Assembly (NCBI GenBank): GCA_036925085.1
Contig: JAUPFP010000004.1
Location: forward strand, 4,726,001-4,790,000
Direction of reading: 5' to 3'
Length of the DNA stretch: 64,000 nucleotides
DNA from: Brachycybe producta
Lineage: Eukaryota; Arthropoda; Diplopoda; Playtdesmida; Andrognathidae
Shown: in pieces, positions 1-11,651 of the stretch
How positions within the stretch are numbered: the first letter of the stretch is position 1
How the letters are laid out: every line of letters begins with the position of its first letter
Notes under the pieces: generated by a model
Told to the model about the DNA's origin: nothing
Database searches by the model: none
Seen by the model: only the letters and a program-made list of their open reading frames with translations
Translations under genes and position numbers: made by a program

Positions 1-924
1 TCAAATTACTCAACTCATTCAAACAGATACAAACAAGACACATACGCTTAATTAGCTCCATTTTTAATTTATTCATCATGATGAATAAAGTTTAATGAAG
101 TAATCAATACTGTTTTTTAGATTGATTTAGGAATCAATCAGCAAATCTTTTACATTTCCTAAGGAACATTGCGTCTTCCGTTACTACTAAAGCTAAAAGG
201 GGATAACATGGTGATAACATAGATCTATGTGCAGTAATAACCCTTGAATAAGTTTAAATTGAAATTTAAAAAAATGGATTTAAAAAATCCATACAAATTG
301 GAAGATATTTGAAAATAAGTATAAAATTGCACAATTTCACTTATTTCTTTAAATAAAAACACCTTGTTGGCCAAAAACAAATTCTACAAAAGTTTCTCTC
401 AAACCAGATCTTTTTCATTTTGCATTTTCTGTTCTTACTTTAGATATTTAATTAATTGCGATTTTCCTTTATGATATACAGTTTTATTTGCGTAAAATGC
501 ACAAGATTCTTGCATATTTGGCATTTTTTTTAAATCTATTTTATGTAAAACGTCCATTTAATAAAAAAAAAATTTACACATTTCTGAATTTTTAATTTGC
601 CTTAAAGTCTGGGCCTTACTAATAACTTTAATAAGTAATTTCAAGACTAATAAAAAAAAGCTTCGAGCTTAGTTGTGTTCCCATAACAAAATAAATGTGC
701 AAAACTTCAAATAAAAGTAGAAAAAAGGAACAATTAATCCAAAAAGTTTTCTTTGATCACAAGAAGCTTTTTCTCGATAATACGTTCCAATAGGAAATTT
801 ATGTTTCGTACCCTCTCAATTAAGGCTACGTGTTCCATGCAAACAACATAAAAAACGGGTTTAACACAATCTGAAATTTCTCTACATACCAACCAACCAC
901 TAACTATATACCAAGTAAACCTAC
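1..924. other. Presumed intron downstream of the spacer exon
   Basis: AT-rich DNA following the donor of the 925-1097 exon on the minus strand. I see no further exon, repeat border or RNA gene in it. The next coding exon of the gene should lie left of position 1. Confidence 0.5.
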
Positions 925-1097
925 CATCATATCCACAGAATCATTGGTTGGTCCTTTGGCCGTCAAATATTCCAAACTGAACGGAGAATCGTCATCTCGC
1001 TGATATTCAAACACAGTACCCACAGCATCGTAACTTCCAGACCAATTAATAGCCCAATTCCCATTGAGAATGTAGCTGCCATTCAGGTATCGAAGAG
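925..1097 (-). CDS. Papilin/ADAMTS-family exon: ADAM-TS spacer 1 domain
   Basis: On the minus strand this 173-bp exon follows an acceptor (TTTTAAG) and ends at a donor (GTAGGT). Completing the split codon from 2298-2502 gives ALRYLNGSYILNGNWAINWS, then GTVFEYQR and AKGPTNDSVDMM. NYLALR...YxLNGNW.I.W.G....GTxFEYxR...E.L.AxGPTN is the hallmark of the ADAM-TS spacer 1 domain, a beta-rich module that binds matrix or substrate. The exon supplies 57 whole codons after the two bases that complete the split one, so the frame stays open across the splice and ends in phase 0. The remaining spacer and the C-terminal repeats (thrombospondin, and in papilin Kunitz and Ig domains) must lie left of the window. 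The splice-phase fit and the protein match make this a real expressed exon rather than a chance reading frame. Confidence 0.9.
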
Positions 1098-1546
1098 CTT
1101 AAAACAAATAACGAACGACAACAACAACAGAATCAGATTATCGTCTTTAGAACACATAAAACAAAGACACAATTGGCACGGGTTTGGAAATTACATGAGG
1201 GAAATCTTATTACTCTCGTGTATTTATTCTTAATCGTTCATTGCAAGTGTAAAGTGCCACTTAAAACACATCGAAAAACACCTTTATCAAATCGAAAAAT
1301 TAAATATAATAAATTATTCGGAAGCTTCCAGATTCATAGTTTGCTTAGTGAAACGGAATCAAAGACCCAGTAATGGAAATAAAATGTGTTTTTTTTTCTC
1401 TCCATCTATTTGTGTCCAAATGAATACACCTATATTATATGTGTTTCATTTTTTGTTATTTTGATGTCGTGTCTGTGTGTGGTACGTGTGGAGTTTGGGG
1501 TGCGACCGGAAGCATTTGATTTGTACATTTTTTATGTGAAATGTGT

Positions 1547-1870
1547 GCATGTTTCATTTTTCCAAGTCTGTGTTTCATTTTTCGAAGTTCATGTTTCATT
1601 TTTCCATGTGGCTGTTTCCTTTTTCCAAGTCTATGTTTCATTTTTCCAAGTTCATGTTTCATTTTTCCAAGTTCATGTTTCATTTTTCCAAGTTCATGTT
1701 TCATTTTTCCAAGTTCATGTTTCATTTTTCCATGTGGCTATTTCATTTTTCGAAGTGTATGTATCATTTTCCTACGTACATGCGTCATTTTTTCATTTGT
1801 ATAATTTATTTTTTCCAAGTGCATTTTTTCCATTGTTTCATTTTTTCATTTGTACGTTTCAGTTTTTCCG
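1547..1870. repeat. 21-bp minisatellite inside the papilin-like intron
   Basis: A tandem array of a 21-bp unit (core TTCATGTTTCATTTTTCCAAG). It is nearly perfect from about 1630 to 1735 and degenerates toward both ends. It lies in the 1.2-kb intron between the two coding exons (1098-2297). Because 21 is divisible by three, every frame stays open on both strands, giving heptad-like peptides such as KMKHELG. These are artefacts of the array and not proteins. The rest of the intron is featureless. Confidence 0.95.
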
Positions 1871-2297
1871 TATGTGCCCCTGTGTTCACTTTCTCAAAGT
1901 GTGTGTATGATTTTTTTTTCAAGCATGCTTGATCTCCATTTCTATATGCGTATGATTTTTCCAAGTATGGTGTGTTATTGTGGCAAAAACAAACTAATGT
2001 TTAAGAAAAAGATGAACAGCTTTACGAAAATTGGTGGTTCTGCCCTGGAGAAAATTCAATGCTGTCACAAACAACAACAATAAGAAACCTTCCCCCAAAC
2101 AATACCAATTAAGCCTTTTCATTTGTTTGGAGTTAGATGAGAATTCTAGAAAGATGTTTCTTATTTTTGTTTTTTGATTGCTTATATAGATCTTCTTATA
2201 TACTTGTATATATCGAATTCGATTGATCACCATGTATGTCCGTCCATTCTATCTTTTTCTTTTCTCCCTTTTTTTGTTTGTTGTTGTTGCAACTCAC

Positions 2298-2502
2298 CGA
2301 GGTAATTTCGACTAGGTTTCAACTCGCTTATATTGACGTTACAAGCTCCCTTTGGAATAGTGGCCACAAGATTATATCCATAGGGCAACTGAGGCATTGT
2401 ATAAAGGCCAGAAACAATGCGACAGGTGCTGTTGTCGCCTCCACAGATGCCACAGTGATCCCATGACTTGTCAGATCCAATTATTCCATCACAGCCAACA
2501 TG
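2298..2502 (-). CDS. Papilin/ADAMTS-family exon: end of cysteine-rich domain and start of spacer
   Basis: Read on the minus strand, this 205-bp exon begins after an acceptor (ATTTTAG) and ends at a donor (GTGAGT). It encodes about 68 residues starting HVGCDGIIGSDKSWDHCGIC and continuing CGGDNSTC, then GLYTMPQLPYGYNLVATIP and ending SRNYL. The VGCDxxxGSD...C..C.GDNSTC pattern marks the junction between the cysteine-rich and spacer regions of ADAMTS proteases, ADAMTS-like proteins and papilin. Those are secreted, disulphide-rich extracellular-matrix proteins. There is no protease domain here, so papilin, ADAMTSL and ADAMTS cannot be told apart. An NST glycosylation sequon is present. The exon ends one base into a codon, which fits the next exon at 925-1097. 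The preceding exon, expected to hold a thrombospondin type 1 repeat and the rest of the cysteine-rich domain, was not found in the window. Confidence 0.9.
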
Positions 2503-2835
2503 CTAAAATGTCAAAATAAAAACATATTACATTACATTTTTTACACCATTTTACAACATGTTGACACACACACGCAAACCAAAAAAAAAGTCCACTTATA
2601 TGCGTGACACGCCTTGAGAACAAATTTCTAAAAAAATAACACGGTTATGCATAATACTAAAGAAAACTATTTCATCTAATAAAAATGATATTTAGAAGAA
2701 ATTCAAAATTTGTTATACACTAGAATGGTACACTTATTATTATGCAATTTATGCTAAAAGTAACTACTTCATGATAGTATCCTTTCAAAATAAGTTTCTA
2801 ATGTCCTTTAGACAAACGTAGCTCTCCGGCTGGCT

Positions 2836-2990
2836 ATTCACTATAATGGTTTGTTTTATTATGTTAGGAAAAATTGAACTTTGAAAACCTCCATCGTCCT
2901 ATCACTTTAATTGAAACCAGAAAGTTGCCTTTTCACATCAATATTCAAATTGAAATTGCATTATTTTGAGTTTCTCAAAATATGCAAAAT
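2836..2990 (+). repeat. Dispersed repeat, copy paired with about 7325-7480
   Basis: Runs such as CACTATAAT...TTGTT.TATTATGTTA, the CCTATC/CCATCG block and the TCAATATT.(A/G)TATTGAAAT(T/G) stretch recur in the same order at about 7325-7480. The two copies are clearly diverged. The family is not recognised. Confidence 0.6.
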
Positions 2991-3179
2991 TATTTATCTT
3001 TCAAAAATAATTTCTACTTATATATTTCCAAATAAAAATGTGTCCTTTTACTTTTTTGATGTTTTCTACTGTAACTTAAAAACGTAAAAAAACAATTAAT
3101 TTTACGTTCAATTTTCTTGTGCAAATTTTAACCTTCTATTGTGTGTGTTTCATTAAGAAAATTGGCGTTATAATGAAAA

Positions 3180-3243
3180 ATTCCGGCCCTCAAACTATAA
3201 GAGACCCATCGGAGAAAATGTCCGCAAGGCCAATCCGCCCCTG
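3180..3243 (+). mobile_element. hAT-like right terminus, partner end not found
   Basis: The segment ends GGCCAATCCGCCCCTG. Its reverse complement begins CAGGGGCGGATTGG, which is the form of hAT-superfamily terminal repeats. No matching left end with an 8-bp duplication was found nearby, so this is a fragment. A similar but weaker end is at about 57280-57352. Confidence 0.5.
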
Positions 3244-3790
3244 ACTGTCATGTCATCATTGTTAAAATGTGTGTTAGGTCACACAACTACTCCAAATAAA
3301 TTTTGAAAAATAAGGTTTTCAACAATGTTACAAAGTTCTTTATTGCTTTGTTAAGTTACATTTTGATAGATTGATGATGAAATGTACGAGTATTTATTTT
3401 TGTTGAGTGAGCAAATTCTTTATTTGAAAAGAATGGCTTGGCTTAGCACAACGATCATTGATCATCATATAAATCAACCATACGTGATATAGAAGAAATA
3501 TTGTGAATATAAAAAGTTTAGAACACTATCAATTTAGCAACCAATGCACATACAAGCAAGCAAGCACCTTCAGTATTGAAACAAATGATCACGTCCAATA
3601 TTAACGACATTCAAAAAAAAAATAAAGAGAGTTTACAAACTAAACTTATTATATGCATTATAAACATAATTATGTATTTGTTGTGATATGGAAGACCTTC
3701 ACATAAAAGCCACCAATGCATTAATGAAACCCTATTTAGTAGACTATTTATAGAAAACAAAACTCAATGCGAAAACAAATTTGAAAATTA

Positions 3791-4186
3791 AGGTGGCTGA
3801 ATATATATTTAATTTGTTTTTGTGACCCCGAAGAATGGCGCCACTGCAGTTGCTACCATGTTTTATACGAGGTCTCTTCCCTCCACCCCGCGATTTTGAC
3901 AAAAAAATTGATATTTTTCAAGGAAACGTTCTTCAGAAACCTCTCAAAAATGGGTTATTTTCAAACTTCTATAAAATGTTTATTTTTAAAGATATTGCTA
4001 CGAAAAAACTTTTCGCATTTATTTTCTTCTACCATTCTTTTCCATTATTTTCTTCTACCATTCGTTTTTGCGTTGACATTTTCCAAAAACATTCATGGAG
4101 CTTACATGTAGCTAACCATTGGTCACTGCAGTGGTGCCTTCCAGGTGAAGGGGAGGGGGACAAAATAAATACCTATTCAGCCACCT
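3791..4186. mobile_element. Non-autonomous TIR element, family with ends AGGTGGCTGAATA
   Basis: The segment starts AGGTGGCTGAATA and ends TATTCAGCCACCT, giving 13-bp inverted ends on a 396-bp body. Related sequence recurs at 18205-18308 (right end only) and 50950-51417 (left end plus body), with the variant end AGGTCGCTGAATA. In both copies with a left end, an ATTA precedes it. The open frames inside are not conserved between copies. Superfamily is undecided because the flanks do not give a clean duplication. Confidence 0.7.
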
Positions 4187-6682
4187 GAAATAGAAAATTC
4201 TGGATATGTTAGTTATACAAACTGTTTCGAATCAATGCTGAACACTTTTTTTATATAAAAATTTAAATTTCTCTCTAGAGTGAAATGTTATTTTTTGTTA
4301 AGTTTGAAAACTTAAAAAAGATTCAATCCATACTTGTTGTCTTCAGACAATCATTATTATTTCATATCTAAAAAGGTTTTTAAACCAACTACCAGTTACA
4401 TGAGAATTGTCAAAGTGGTTTTCATATGTCTCACCAGTGTATCACTTTTAAGTGTTTTAGTGGTTTGGAAGACTTTTTTTTTTTACTGAACTGTGGTCTT
4501 TTCAGGTGATTTCAACCATTCAAACTATAGAGACCTACATTTTGTAAAATAAAATTCGGCACAGCCAAGCCTATAAGGTCCACAAAACCCAAGAGGCCCA
4601 CAAAACCTGTGGCTTTTTTTCCCATAAAATTGCTCGCTTAGACCCACAGCCCATCTCAGCTCATATGCTGGGCTTTTGAAAAAGCTCACCACCAGCCCTA
4701 TTTATCTATAGATACTAACAGTATGCATATTAATGAGGCTGGTATACATGAACTTAAATTACAACAACTCATTAAAAGTAACTTTTCTCTTATCTTTTCA
4801 CAAAATGAACCACATAAACATAATTCACACACAAGATCCTCATCACCATGTGTAAGAATAATAATAATAACAATGCAGAATTTTTTGTGGGTTAGAAAAA
4901 AAAATTTGTGTGAAAGCTTCAAATTTATGTATGGCTTATTTTTTTTCTTTTTCATATTTTTCATCTTCTTCATGATGAATAATAATAATAATGAAAGCTC
5001 TAAAAAAAAAGAAGCTCGGATACATCTTATTAATGATAAACACTGACATCCACACAACACAAATATGAGACCAGAATTACTGATGTTAATAAATAGACCC
5101 ATATTATTACTGGCGCCAAATCTTCTTAAAATTTGACAGAGAGTTAAAGGGAGGCGCGCCTCTCCATTTTCCTATTTATTGCAAACTCAAAAATACAATC
5201 TTAGTTGTGGTTTGGACAATTCACAAATCATTTTCAATCTCTTCTTAATTCCATCTGTCATAAATCTATTACATAAAACACCACAAACAAAGCTATGAAA
5301 AAGTTTAGAAACTTTTATCTTTTCCTTTTAAATTATAGTAGGTATTTTAAGAGTGACCAAATGTAAACATTTATTAATATTCACATCATCACATGAGGTT
5401 GTCCACTCATTGGTTATGTATTCTCGATATAGATATGAACATCACACACATCAAGACAAAAAAAAAAATACATGTAAAATGCATAGCACTTTTAACTTGA
5501 ACCCTCTCTCAACGGGGTTCCACAACATTGAAAAATGTTGTTTTATTCAGTATAAGAAAGAGACGTGTGGAAATTCTGCTCCCTGGCTTCAAGTTGAAGT
5601 TCAAGTGCCACGTTTCCTTCTCGAATTTCAGCCTTAATACAACTTAAAAATAGGACCAAGCATTGTTTTAAGAGCTTAATGAAAATCGAATTCATTTTTT
5701 TTATACTTAGAAACTAAAAATATTTGATGATTTAGCTAAAAGAATGTTTATAAGATCATTAATGTTACATTAAAAAATAAACTTTGTGCAGCGATTTAAC
5801 AATTGAAAATCATTTTTCAATAAAAGTTGATGCAAAGAAAAGTCAAATTTCTCATTTTCAACCTGCTACAAGAAGTACGAGTAAGTTGATTATTAAAAGA
5901 TCATCATGAAAATACATTTTAGCATATTCACTAAATACGTTTTAAGTAGTTCCAAAAAAGTAGTTTTAAAAAATCAAAAGCAGCATTTGGTACACAACGC
6001 GCCTCTGTAAAATGGCCGAAATTCAAGAAGTGTTTTAAGGCCCTAAAATGCTTCATGACGGTTTCATTGGTCAAAGAAGTTTCAAAACAAATTTAGCCTT
6101 TGGCCACACTTGCACGTTCCGGTCGTTGCAACACAACCGCCGCGACCAGATCGCAAACATGTATAAAGTTTTGTGTCCCGGCCATATGGGCCGCGTGTTT
6201 GGCTCCCTAAACACGTTTGAAACCAGACAAAGAGCTTCATTTGTAAGTGGCGCCACAATCATTAAATTAACATAGATAAATTTCTTTATCAATATTTATT
6301 TTTGTTTAATGGTATTTGGAGAGGAATGGCGCCTCACACATACCAACAACCTTCAGCAGCTAATCAATGGAAAGTATGGCATATACTGTAGAGGTGGGCG
6401 CCACCGCCATTAAGGAATTGACTCTGCGACAATATCTACTTTTTAAAACTACTTTTCATACAACAAAAAAACACGCCGAATGCCGCCGGTTTCATTTGGC
6501 CGTTTGCTTCCTCCTCTAATATGGTAATGTTAAAATATGGAGCCTTTGCAGTGCGCAGGCATAGCGAATGATTTGGCATATTTGCTCCAGTCACTTGTGC
6601 AGAAAATAACTGTGCAGTATGCGTAATTATCATCTACACACTCCGGTCGACCTGCATAGGCTTGCCCGAATAGGCATACATG
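4187..6682. other. Gene-free stretch with degenerate GGCCCAC-type repeats
   Basis: About 4560-4690 holds a short degenerate tandem of 'ccacaaaaccc' and 'gcccacag' words related in style, on the opposite strand, to the array at 54800-55310. A GC-richer patch at about 5990-6660 has no recognisable protein. No exon or RNA gene is supported. Confidence 0.4.
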
Positions 6683-7133
6683 CAGTGCGGCAACTAGGAA
6701 TTTTGTGCCCGGAGACTACATTACTGTGAACGCCCTTTACCTCTCTGCAGGCTACTCACACAAATTTGAGTAGCTTGTATAGTGTGAATGAATGTGAATT
6801 TTTAGGCATTTTGCAAGGTGTTAGGCTTAAAATTAAAAACTACTCTATTCTATTTAGTAGGCATTGCTTATAGCACACAGCCTACAACTTTTTGTAAATT
6901 TTGCAAATTGCATGACGGATTTACTAGTGCATGTGAGTAATTTGTACAATACATGAAAACTACTAAATTAAATTAATGTGCAATAAGGAAAATAGTGGGG
7001 GGGGGGGGGGGGGGGGGAAGTAGAATTTCAAAATTTATAACTTTTTTAATTTTAATTTCTAATCCTTTGGCGCCCCTGTTTGTTTGCGCCCGGAGATTAA
7101 CTTTCCCCCATCCTCCTCGTTGTTGCGCCACTG
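6683..7133. mobile_element. hAT-like non-autonomous element with perfect 8-bp TSD
   Basis: The ends are CAGTGCGGCAAC on the left and the complement of CAGTGGCGCAAC on the right. Both sides are flanked by the identical 8-mer CATACATG (6675-6682 and 7134-7141). The CAGTG start and 8-bp duplication are the hAT signature. The 451-bp body encodes nothing recognisable and contains a run of 21 G at 6997-7017. Both ends also carry a GCCCGGAGA word, so the inverted repeat extends inward imperfectly. Confidence 0.85.
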
Positions 7134-8464
7134 CATACATGACAGGTTTACCGGAACCGTTCCGGTACACGTTCCAACGGAACGTGTGTGGCGGCCTTAA
7201 GGAACATTTTGTCACTAGCGTTAGACCACTTGGAGATGCTGTGATCATGCGCATTGCCTACTATTGTTTTGCATAGGAAAGTAATTACAGATATAATTCG
7301 ATTTGAGAAAACAAATGTTGCCTGCCTATCCACTATAATTATTTGTTCTATTATGTTAAGTCAACTGAAGTGTCAAAACCCCTATCGCCATACCACTCTA
7401 ACTTAACCATTAATTGACATTTCTTATCAATATTTGTATTGAAATGGTGTCATTAAGGTTAAGCTATAGTTAAATCTAACCTACATCTAATTTAAATAAT
7501 AAATGAAGGAAATTCCAAAATAAAAACTTGCACAAACCAAAGAGAAATCTAACAATGGCTACTAGAATGACACCCACATCCTGAAAGTAAATTCAACTAC
7601 CATAATTGAAAAGTGAAAACTATTCCACTTCACATTGAACGAACTTTTTGAATGATTATTTGTGTTTTTCCACTCTAAAACACATTTCCACCCTCATTTT
7701 CATCAAGTGGAAACAGAGCCTTAGATCCCAACTGAGACCAGAAGTCCCCCAAAAAGCTTTAAAAAAACCCATAAATTCGTCAGAGTTGGAAACTCGAAAA
7801 AAATGAGAAAAAAAAGTGTATGAACTAGGCTTAAAAAACTGCCAAAATCCACTGTCTGGTCCAGCATTATTAGCCACTAGAGTGAACATTAGATCATATA
7901 TAAAATAACAGAAACATTAATATAATGCAGGGGGGGGGGGCACACTGTTAATACTTTTCCATTTTTGAACTTTAGTTTCAGTAGGATTAAGAAGATTTCA
8001 GGTACACACCCTGTCAGTTTAACAATAGAGATTATTAGATTAACTTCAAAAGCTTTCTAAAGAAGCTTCTCCAGGTAAGTAATATATACCCAGATTATAG
8101 ACATAATAAATTAAACCCCTTTCATATCTAGCCAAACAAGAAATTTTATCTTATACAAAAGCAACCAAAGGTAATGGAATTTAAATTATTCTTTTTAATT
8201 GTCAAAATCCATTTCGGCGCCCAAAATGACAAACAAACCACAGAATATTTCATAAACAACCTTTTCAAAAAGCTTCATTACTACCCTCTACTACTAGATT
8301 GTACAATAGGTGTTTGAAAACTACATTATGTTTGTTTGTATTATCAAACAAAATGGTTAAAATGGTACATTTGTAAAGGCCGGCTTGGGAGACGCTGTGT
8401 GTGTATTAAGTGCTCTGTTGCACTATTGTTTGGAGCTGACAGTTCCTACAAAACTCCTACCAAA
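7134..8464. other. Gene-free stretch with repeat remnants
   Basis: Holds the second copy of the 2836-2990 repeat (about 7325-7480), a minus-strand relative of the 173-bp repeat (about 7690-7870), and an 11-G run at 7930-7940. No exon seen. Confidence 0.45.
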
Positions 8465-8810
8465 GTTTTTATGGTCCTCGGAAGTCTGTTGGACCCTCCT
8501 CAGTTCATTTCAGTGCTTTTAAGGGCATCTAGAAGACTTTCATTTTTTTTTTTGCCATTTTTTTTTGAAAATTTTCAATTCTCTTGGAATATTTTAATTT
8601 TTTGACAATTTTTTTTTTTCTTTTTTTGAATTTATGGGTTTTTATGGTTCTCAGAAGTCTGTTGGGCTATCCTGAGTTCATTTCAATGCTTTTCAGGGCA
8701 TCTAGCAGACTTTCATTTTTTTTTTTGCCATTTTTTGAAATTTTTCCAAAAATCTTTGAAGAATTTCATTTTTTGACAATTTTTACTTTTTTGAATTTAT
8801 GGGCTTTTAA
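8465..8810 (+). repeat. Two-unit tandem of a 173-bp repeat
   Basis: The word GTTTTTATGG(T) begins a unit at 8465 and again at 8638, a period of 173 bp. Each unit carries in order a 'cagaagtctgttgg' word, 'ttcatttcaatgctttt', 'gggcatcta' and long T-runs, ending 'gaatttatggg'. Relatives occur at 7690-7870 (minus strand), 23225-23400, 29650-29820, 36080-36205 and as a second tandem at 39360-39560. The short T-rich open frames here are products of the repeat. Confidence 0.85.
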
Positions 8811-9599
8811 TACCACTACAACAAATGTAGCACAATGGTTATAACTGCATAACTACAGCAAAAAAAAAAAAGAACTCATACCATTAAATATGCAACACAC
8901 ACACAAAGAGTGAAAAACAGACAAAAGCAAACTGGACATTGATGGTGACCATGTAGCAGTAGTAGTGGTAGTAGTAGTAGTAGTAGTACTAGTACGTGCT
9001 TCTAATAAACATCTTTAATTTATTCAATACTTTAAAGACCTTGTAAATTAATTAACTAGAAAGAAAATGACAAGCAACTACTCTGTCTAGATTTTATGGA
9101 GAAATTCCTCCTAATTTATTAGTGAGCAATGGATACCACAGGGACCAGTGGCTAAAAGCCAAGTAATTACTAATCAGTGTTTTACATAGAAATTCTCATA
9201 GGAAAATTTCTGTGCTGAGAAAAAAAAATGGCATAGAGAATCAAGCATATAAATGACATCCATTTAAAAGTACTAATGGGTGGTGCAATTAACATGTGAA
9301 AAGAAGAAATAAATACCAATGAAAACTGTCAATTCCCCCTTTTGTCAAATTCTTTTAATATTTTCAAAGAAATCCGTTTAAAATACAGAAATAATAATAA
9401 ATTACAAGAAACAAACTAATAAAAATAGTTTCCGAATTTAAAATATTTCATTAAAATGATGGTGTCAAATTTCAGCATGACTTCATTTCCTTCATGGACA
9501 GATTAAAAATAAAAAGTAGAGAAGCATTTAATTAATATATTTTAAACTTTCAGAACAAAAAAAGCAAGAACTTTTAAGATGTTTTATGATTTATTGTGA
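8811..9599. other. Gene-free stretch with a (GTA)n microsatellite
   Basis: A GTA/TAG trinucleotide run lies at about 8954-8990. Nothing else is recognisable. Confidence 0.5.
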
Positions 9600-10180
9600 A
9601 ATTTAGTGTGTTAGCAAACTACAGTAAAATATCAGCTGATTCCCTTTCATGTTGATATCTTTCAAACTAAACTTTTTTATAAGCAAAATTTTTTTTAAAA
9701 AAAATCACCTGCTATGAGGTCCTCCCTTTTTCTGCTTAAAGTTGAAACATTTTTTAACCCACATAAAAAGCTTATTTTAAATTATACCAACATGAAAATA
9801 TCCCTTATACCTTGTCCACACATGAGTTAAATGAATTCAAATTAAAATAAAAATTGACTTTATTAGTAATATTTTAAATTGAAATATTAAATCAAAAATG
9901 TGTCAATAGTTTATATATTATATTATATTTAAGTATGTATTTCTGATTATTAACTGAATAAATTGAATTCAATATATATTGTTAGTTTGCCCTTCACAGG
10001 GCTCTGTAGAACAGATTTATTATTTAAATGTATGTAAATTATCAGGTGTGTGTACTAGGTATAAGTGATTGAACTTCTCTTTTGATTATAAAATACTTTC
10101 AAATCTCTCTCTCAAATTTGTACCTGAAAGACAGAATAAACGAAAAGTTCGAGGATCATTTACACTTTAAAAACAGCTTA
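9600..10180 (+). mobile_element. Family T copy 1 (long inverted-repeat element) carrying an inner segment
   Basis: Shares with copies at 12125-12450, 19325-19700 and 24330-25005 the ordered words GTTGATATCTTTCAAA..AAAC, AAAAGCTTATTTT, CAACATGAAAATA.CCCTTA and a right flank with AAGTTCGAG and TTTACACTTTAAAA. This copy is interrupted at 9808-10061 by a smaller TA-flanked segment. The left border is approximate because it has diverged. Confidence 0.65.
9808..10061 (-). mobile_element. Inner TIR segment I, orientation 1, inserted at a TA in family T copy 1
   Basis: The segment begins TACCTTGTCCACACATGAG. Its right end, reverse-complemented, begins TACCTAGTACACACACCTG. TA duplications flank it (CCCT-TA and TA-AGTGATTG). 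The third T copy reads CCCTTAAGTAATTG without the insert and shows the empty site. The same segment lies at 24584-24880 in the opposite orientation. The end consensus TACCTWGTMCACAC and TA duplication suggest a Tc1/mariner-type short element. No transposase is present. Confidence 0.75.
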
Positions 10181-11651
10181 AATATAACTGTAAACCTTCT
10201 TCTGCTCAACAGGATGGAAAGAAATCATGATTTTTATTTAAAAAATAAAAAAAAAATCCAAAAAAAAAAATCGTTTTTTTTTTATAAATTTAATTCTGAT
10301 TTAAATCACGACTTAAAAAAGCAGTACTTTACATTACAAATTTACATGCACAACACAAATAATATGAAAGTTTTAAGAAACGTTTATAAATTATAAATTA
10401 TTAATTTAAAATTTTCTGAAAATGGTTGTCATTTTCAAATTAAGCTTAAGTTTTGACTGCTCAAGAAAGTGATGAATATTATGACGTTCTACGAGCTCGT
10501 CGTAGGCTCGTAGCTGATAACATACTAACACATAATAAATATCATTTGACTTAAATCATTAATTTAAATCAATCCACCTTAATGTTAAATGTATTGATTC
10601 ATAATTCTAACTTTGCTTTAGCATTTCGAAGATTATCAAATACAATTTTAAAAAAAAAATTTTTTCAATTATTTCGAAATATACCAATAGTGTTGCACCC
10701 TTTTCACACCCTTTTCCGTATTCTTAATGATGGCATTGATTGCTAAGTCAAAGCTACTGCTTAACTTACGAACTTTTGAAAGGAAGTGTCACATAAAAGT
10801 AGATGAGTTTAAGCACTAGCTATGAATTCGTCTCAATTACACTTTGTTAATTTGTCTCAATCATTTGTTTTACTTTTTTAAGAAAAAAAGTTTTTTAATC
10901 TCAAAGTTTTAAAATATGACTTAGAGAAATCTTTCAGTGGTGCCATTTTCGAACAACCCTGTATTTTACTTAGTTGATTTAAAAGAAAACCAGACAACTT
11001 TTGTCTTTTTTTGGAGGGTAATCTGAAGTACACGTTGGTAAAGTTTCCAGACAAACGTTTACAAGACATCATCAGTCTCGATTTGGAAAACGTTTTTCTG
11101 TTTTTCATTAAAAACGTTACCATTGGGAATAATATTGTTGTAAAGAATTTTTTTTTTTTAAAAAAAAGTAGCTTTTACCCAAATAAACAAAAGCATATCA
11201 AGCTGGAATAAAAGCTCAAACAATACAATGATTTCTATCTGTGCAATTAATATCAACCAAATAATAACATTATAGTATATTTATTACATCTGAGACCCTG
11301 TTATCTGGAAAATAACAATCAAGGATTTATGAATTGGTTTGTTTTGTGTTTGTGTCCACCAAATAAGTGAAATGCATTAACTTGTAGTCCAAATGTTTGA
11401 AATTTTAGGATTTCTAGTAAGCTACACTTTACCAAACAAACAGTGAAATCAATCAAATAAAAATAAGTTTTTTCCTGCAGATAACTTTAATGCTTTCCTG
11501 TGGCATATTTTTTTAAATGCAAACCTCTCATTAGATTTGGTAGCAGTTTGTATGAAAAGTATAAAAAGTATGTATTGGTTTGAACTTTGAAATGGCATGT
11601 TTTTAAGATTAAAATTCAAAGTTTTGTTAGAAACTAGAATAATATTAAGTA
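10181..11651. other. Gene-free stretch
   Basis: Very AT-rich. About 10680-10830 matches in part the small repeat at 14608-14720 (CACCAATAGTGTTGC, CTTAATGAT, GATTGCTAAGTCAA, AGCACTAGCT). No coding exon is supported. Confidence 0.45.

Larger units (their letters stand above)
2503..3790. other. Upstream intronic or intergenic DNA with repeat remnants
   Basis: AT-rich sequence directly upstream of the 2298-2502 acceptor. It holds a dispersed repeat copy (about 2836-2990) and a hAT-like end (about 3180-3243), annotated separately. I see no further exon. Confidence 0.45.

Noticed and set aside
1386-1910. Longest plus-strand frame near the left end (174 codons)
   Set aside because: It runs through the 21-bp minisatellite, whose unit length is a multiple of three and so keeps all frames open. 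The peptide is a simple repeat.
4698-5102. 134-codon minus-strand frame with hydrophobic stretches
   Set aside because: Overlapped by an equally long frame on the other strand. It is built from A/T runs with no recognisable domain.
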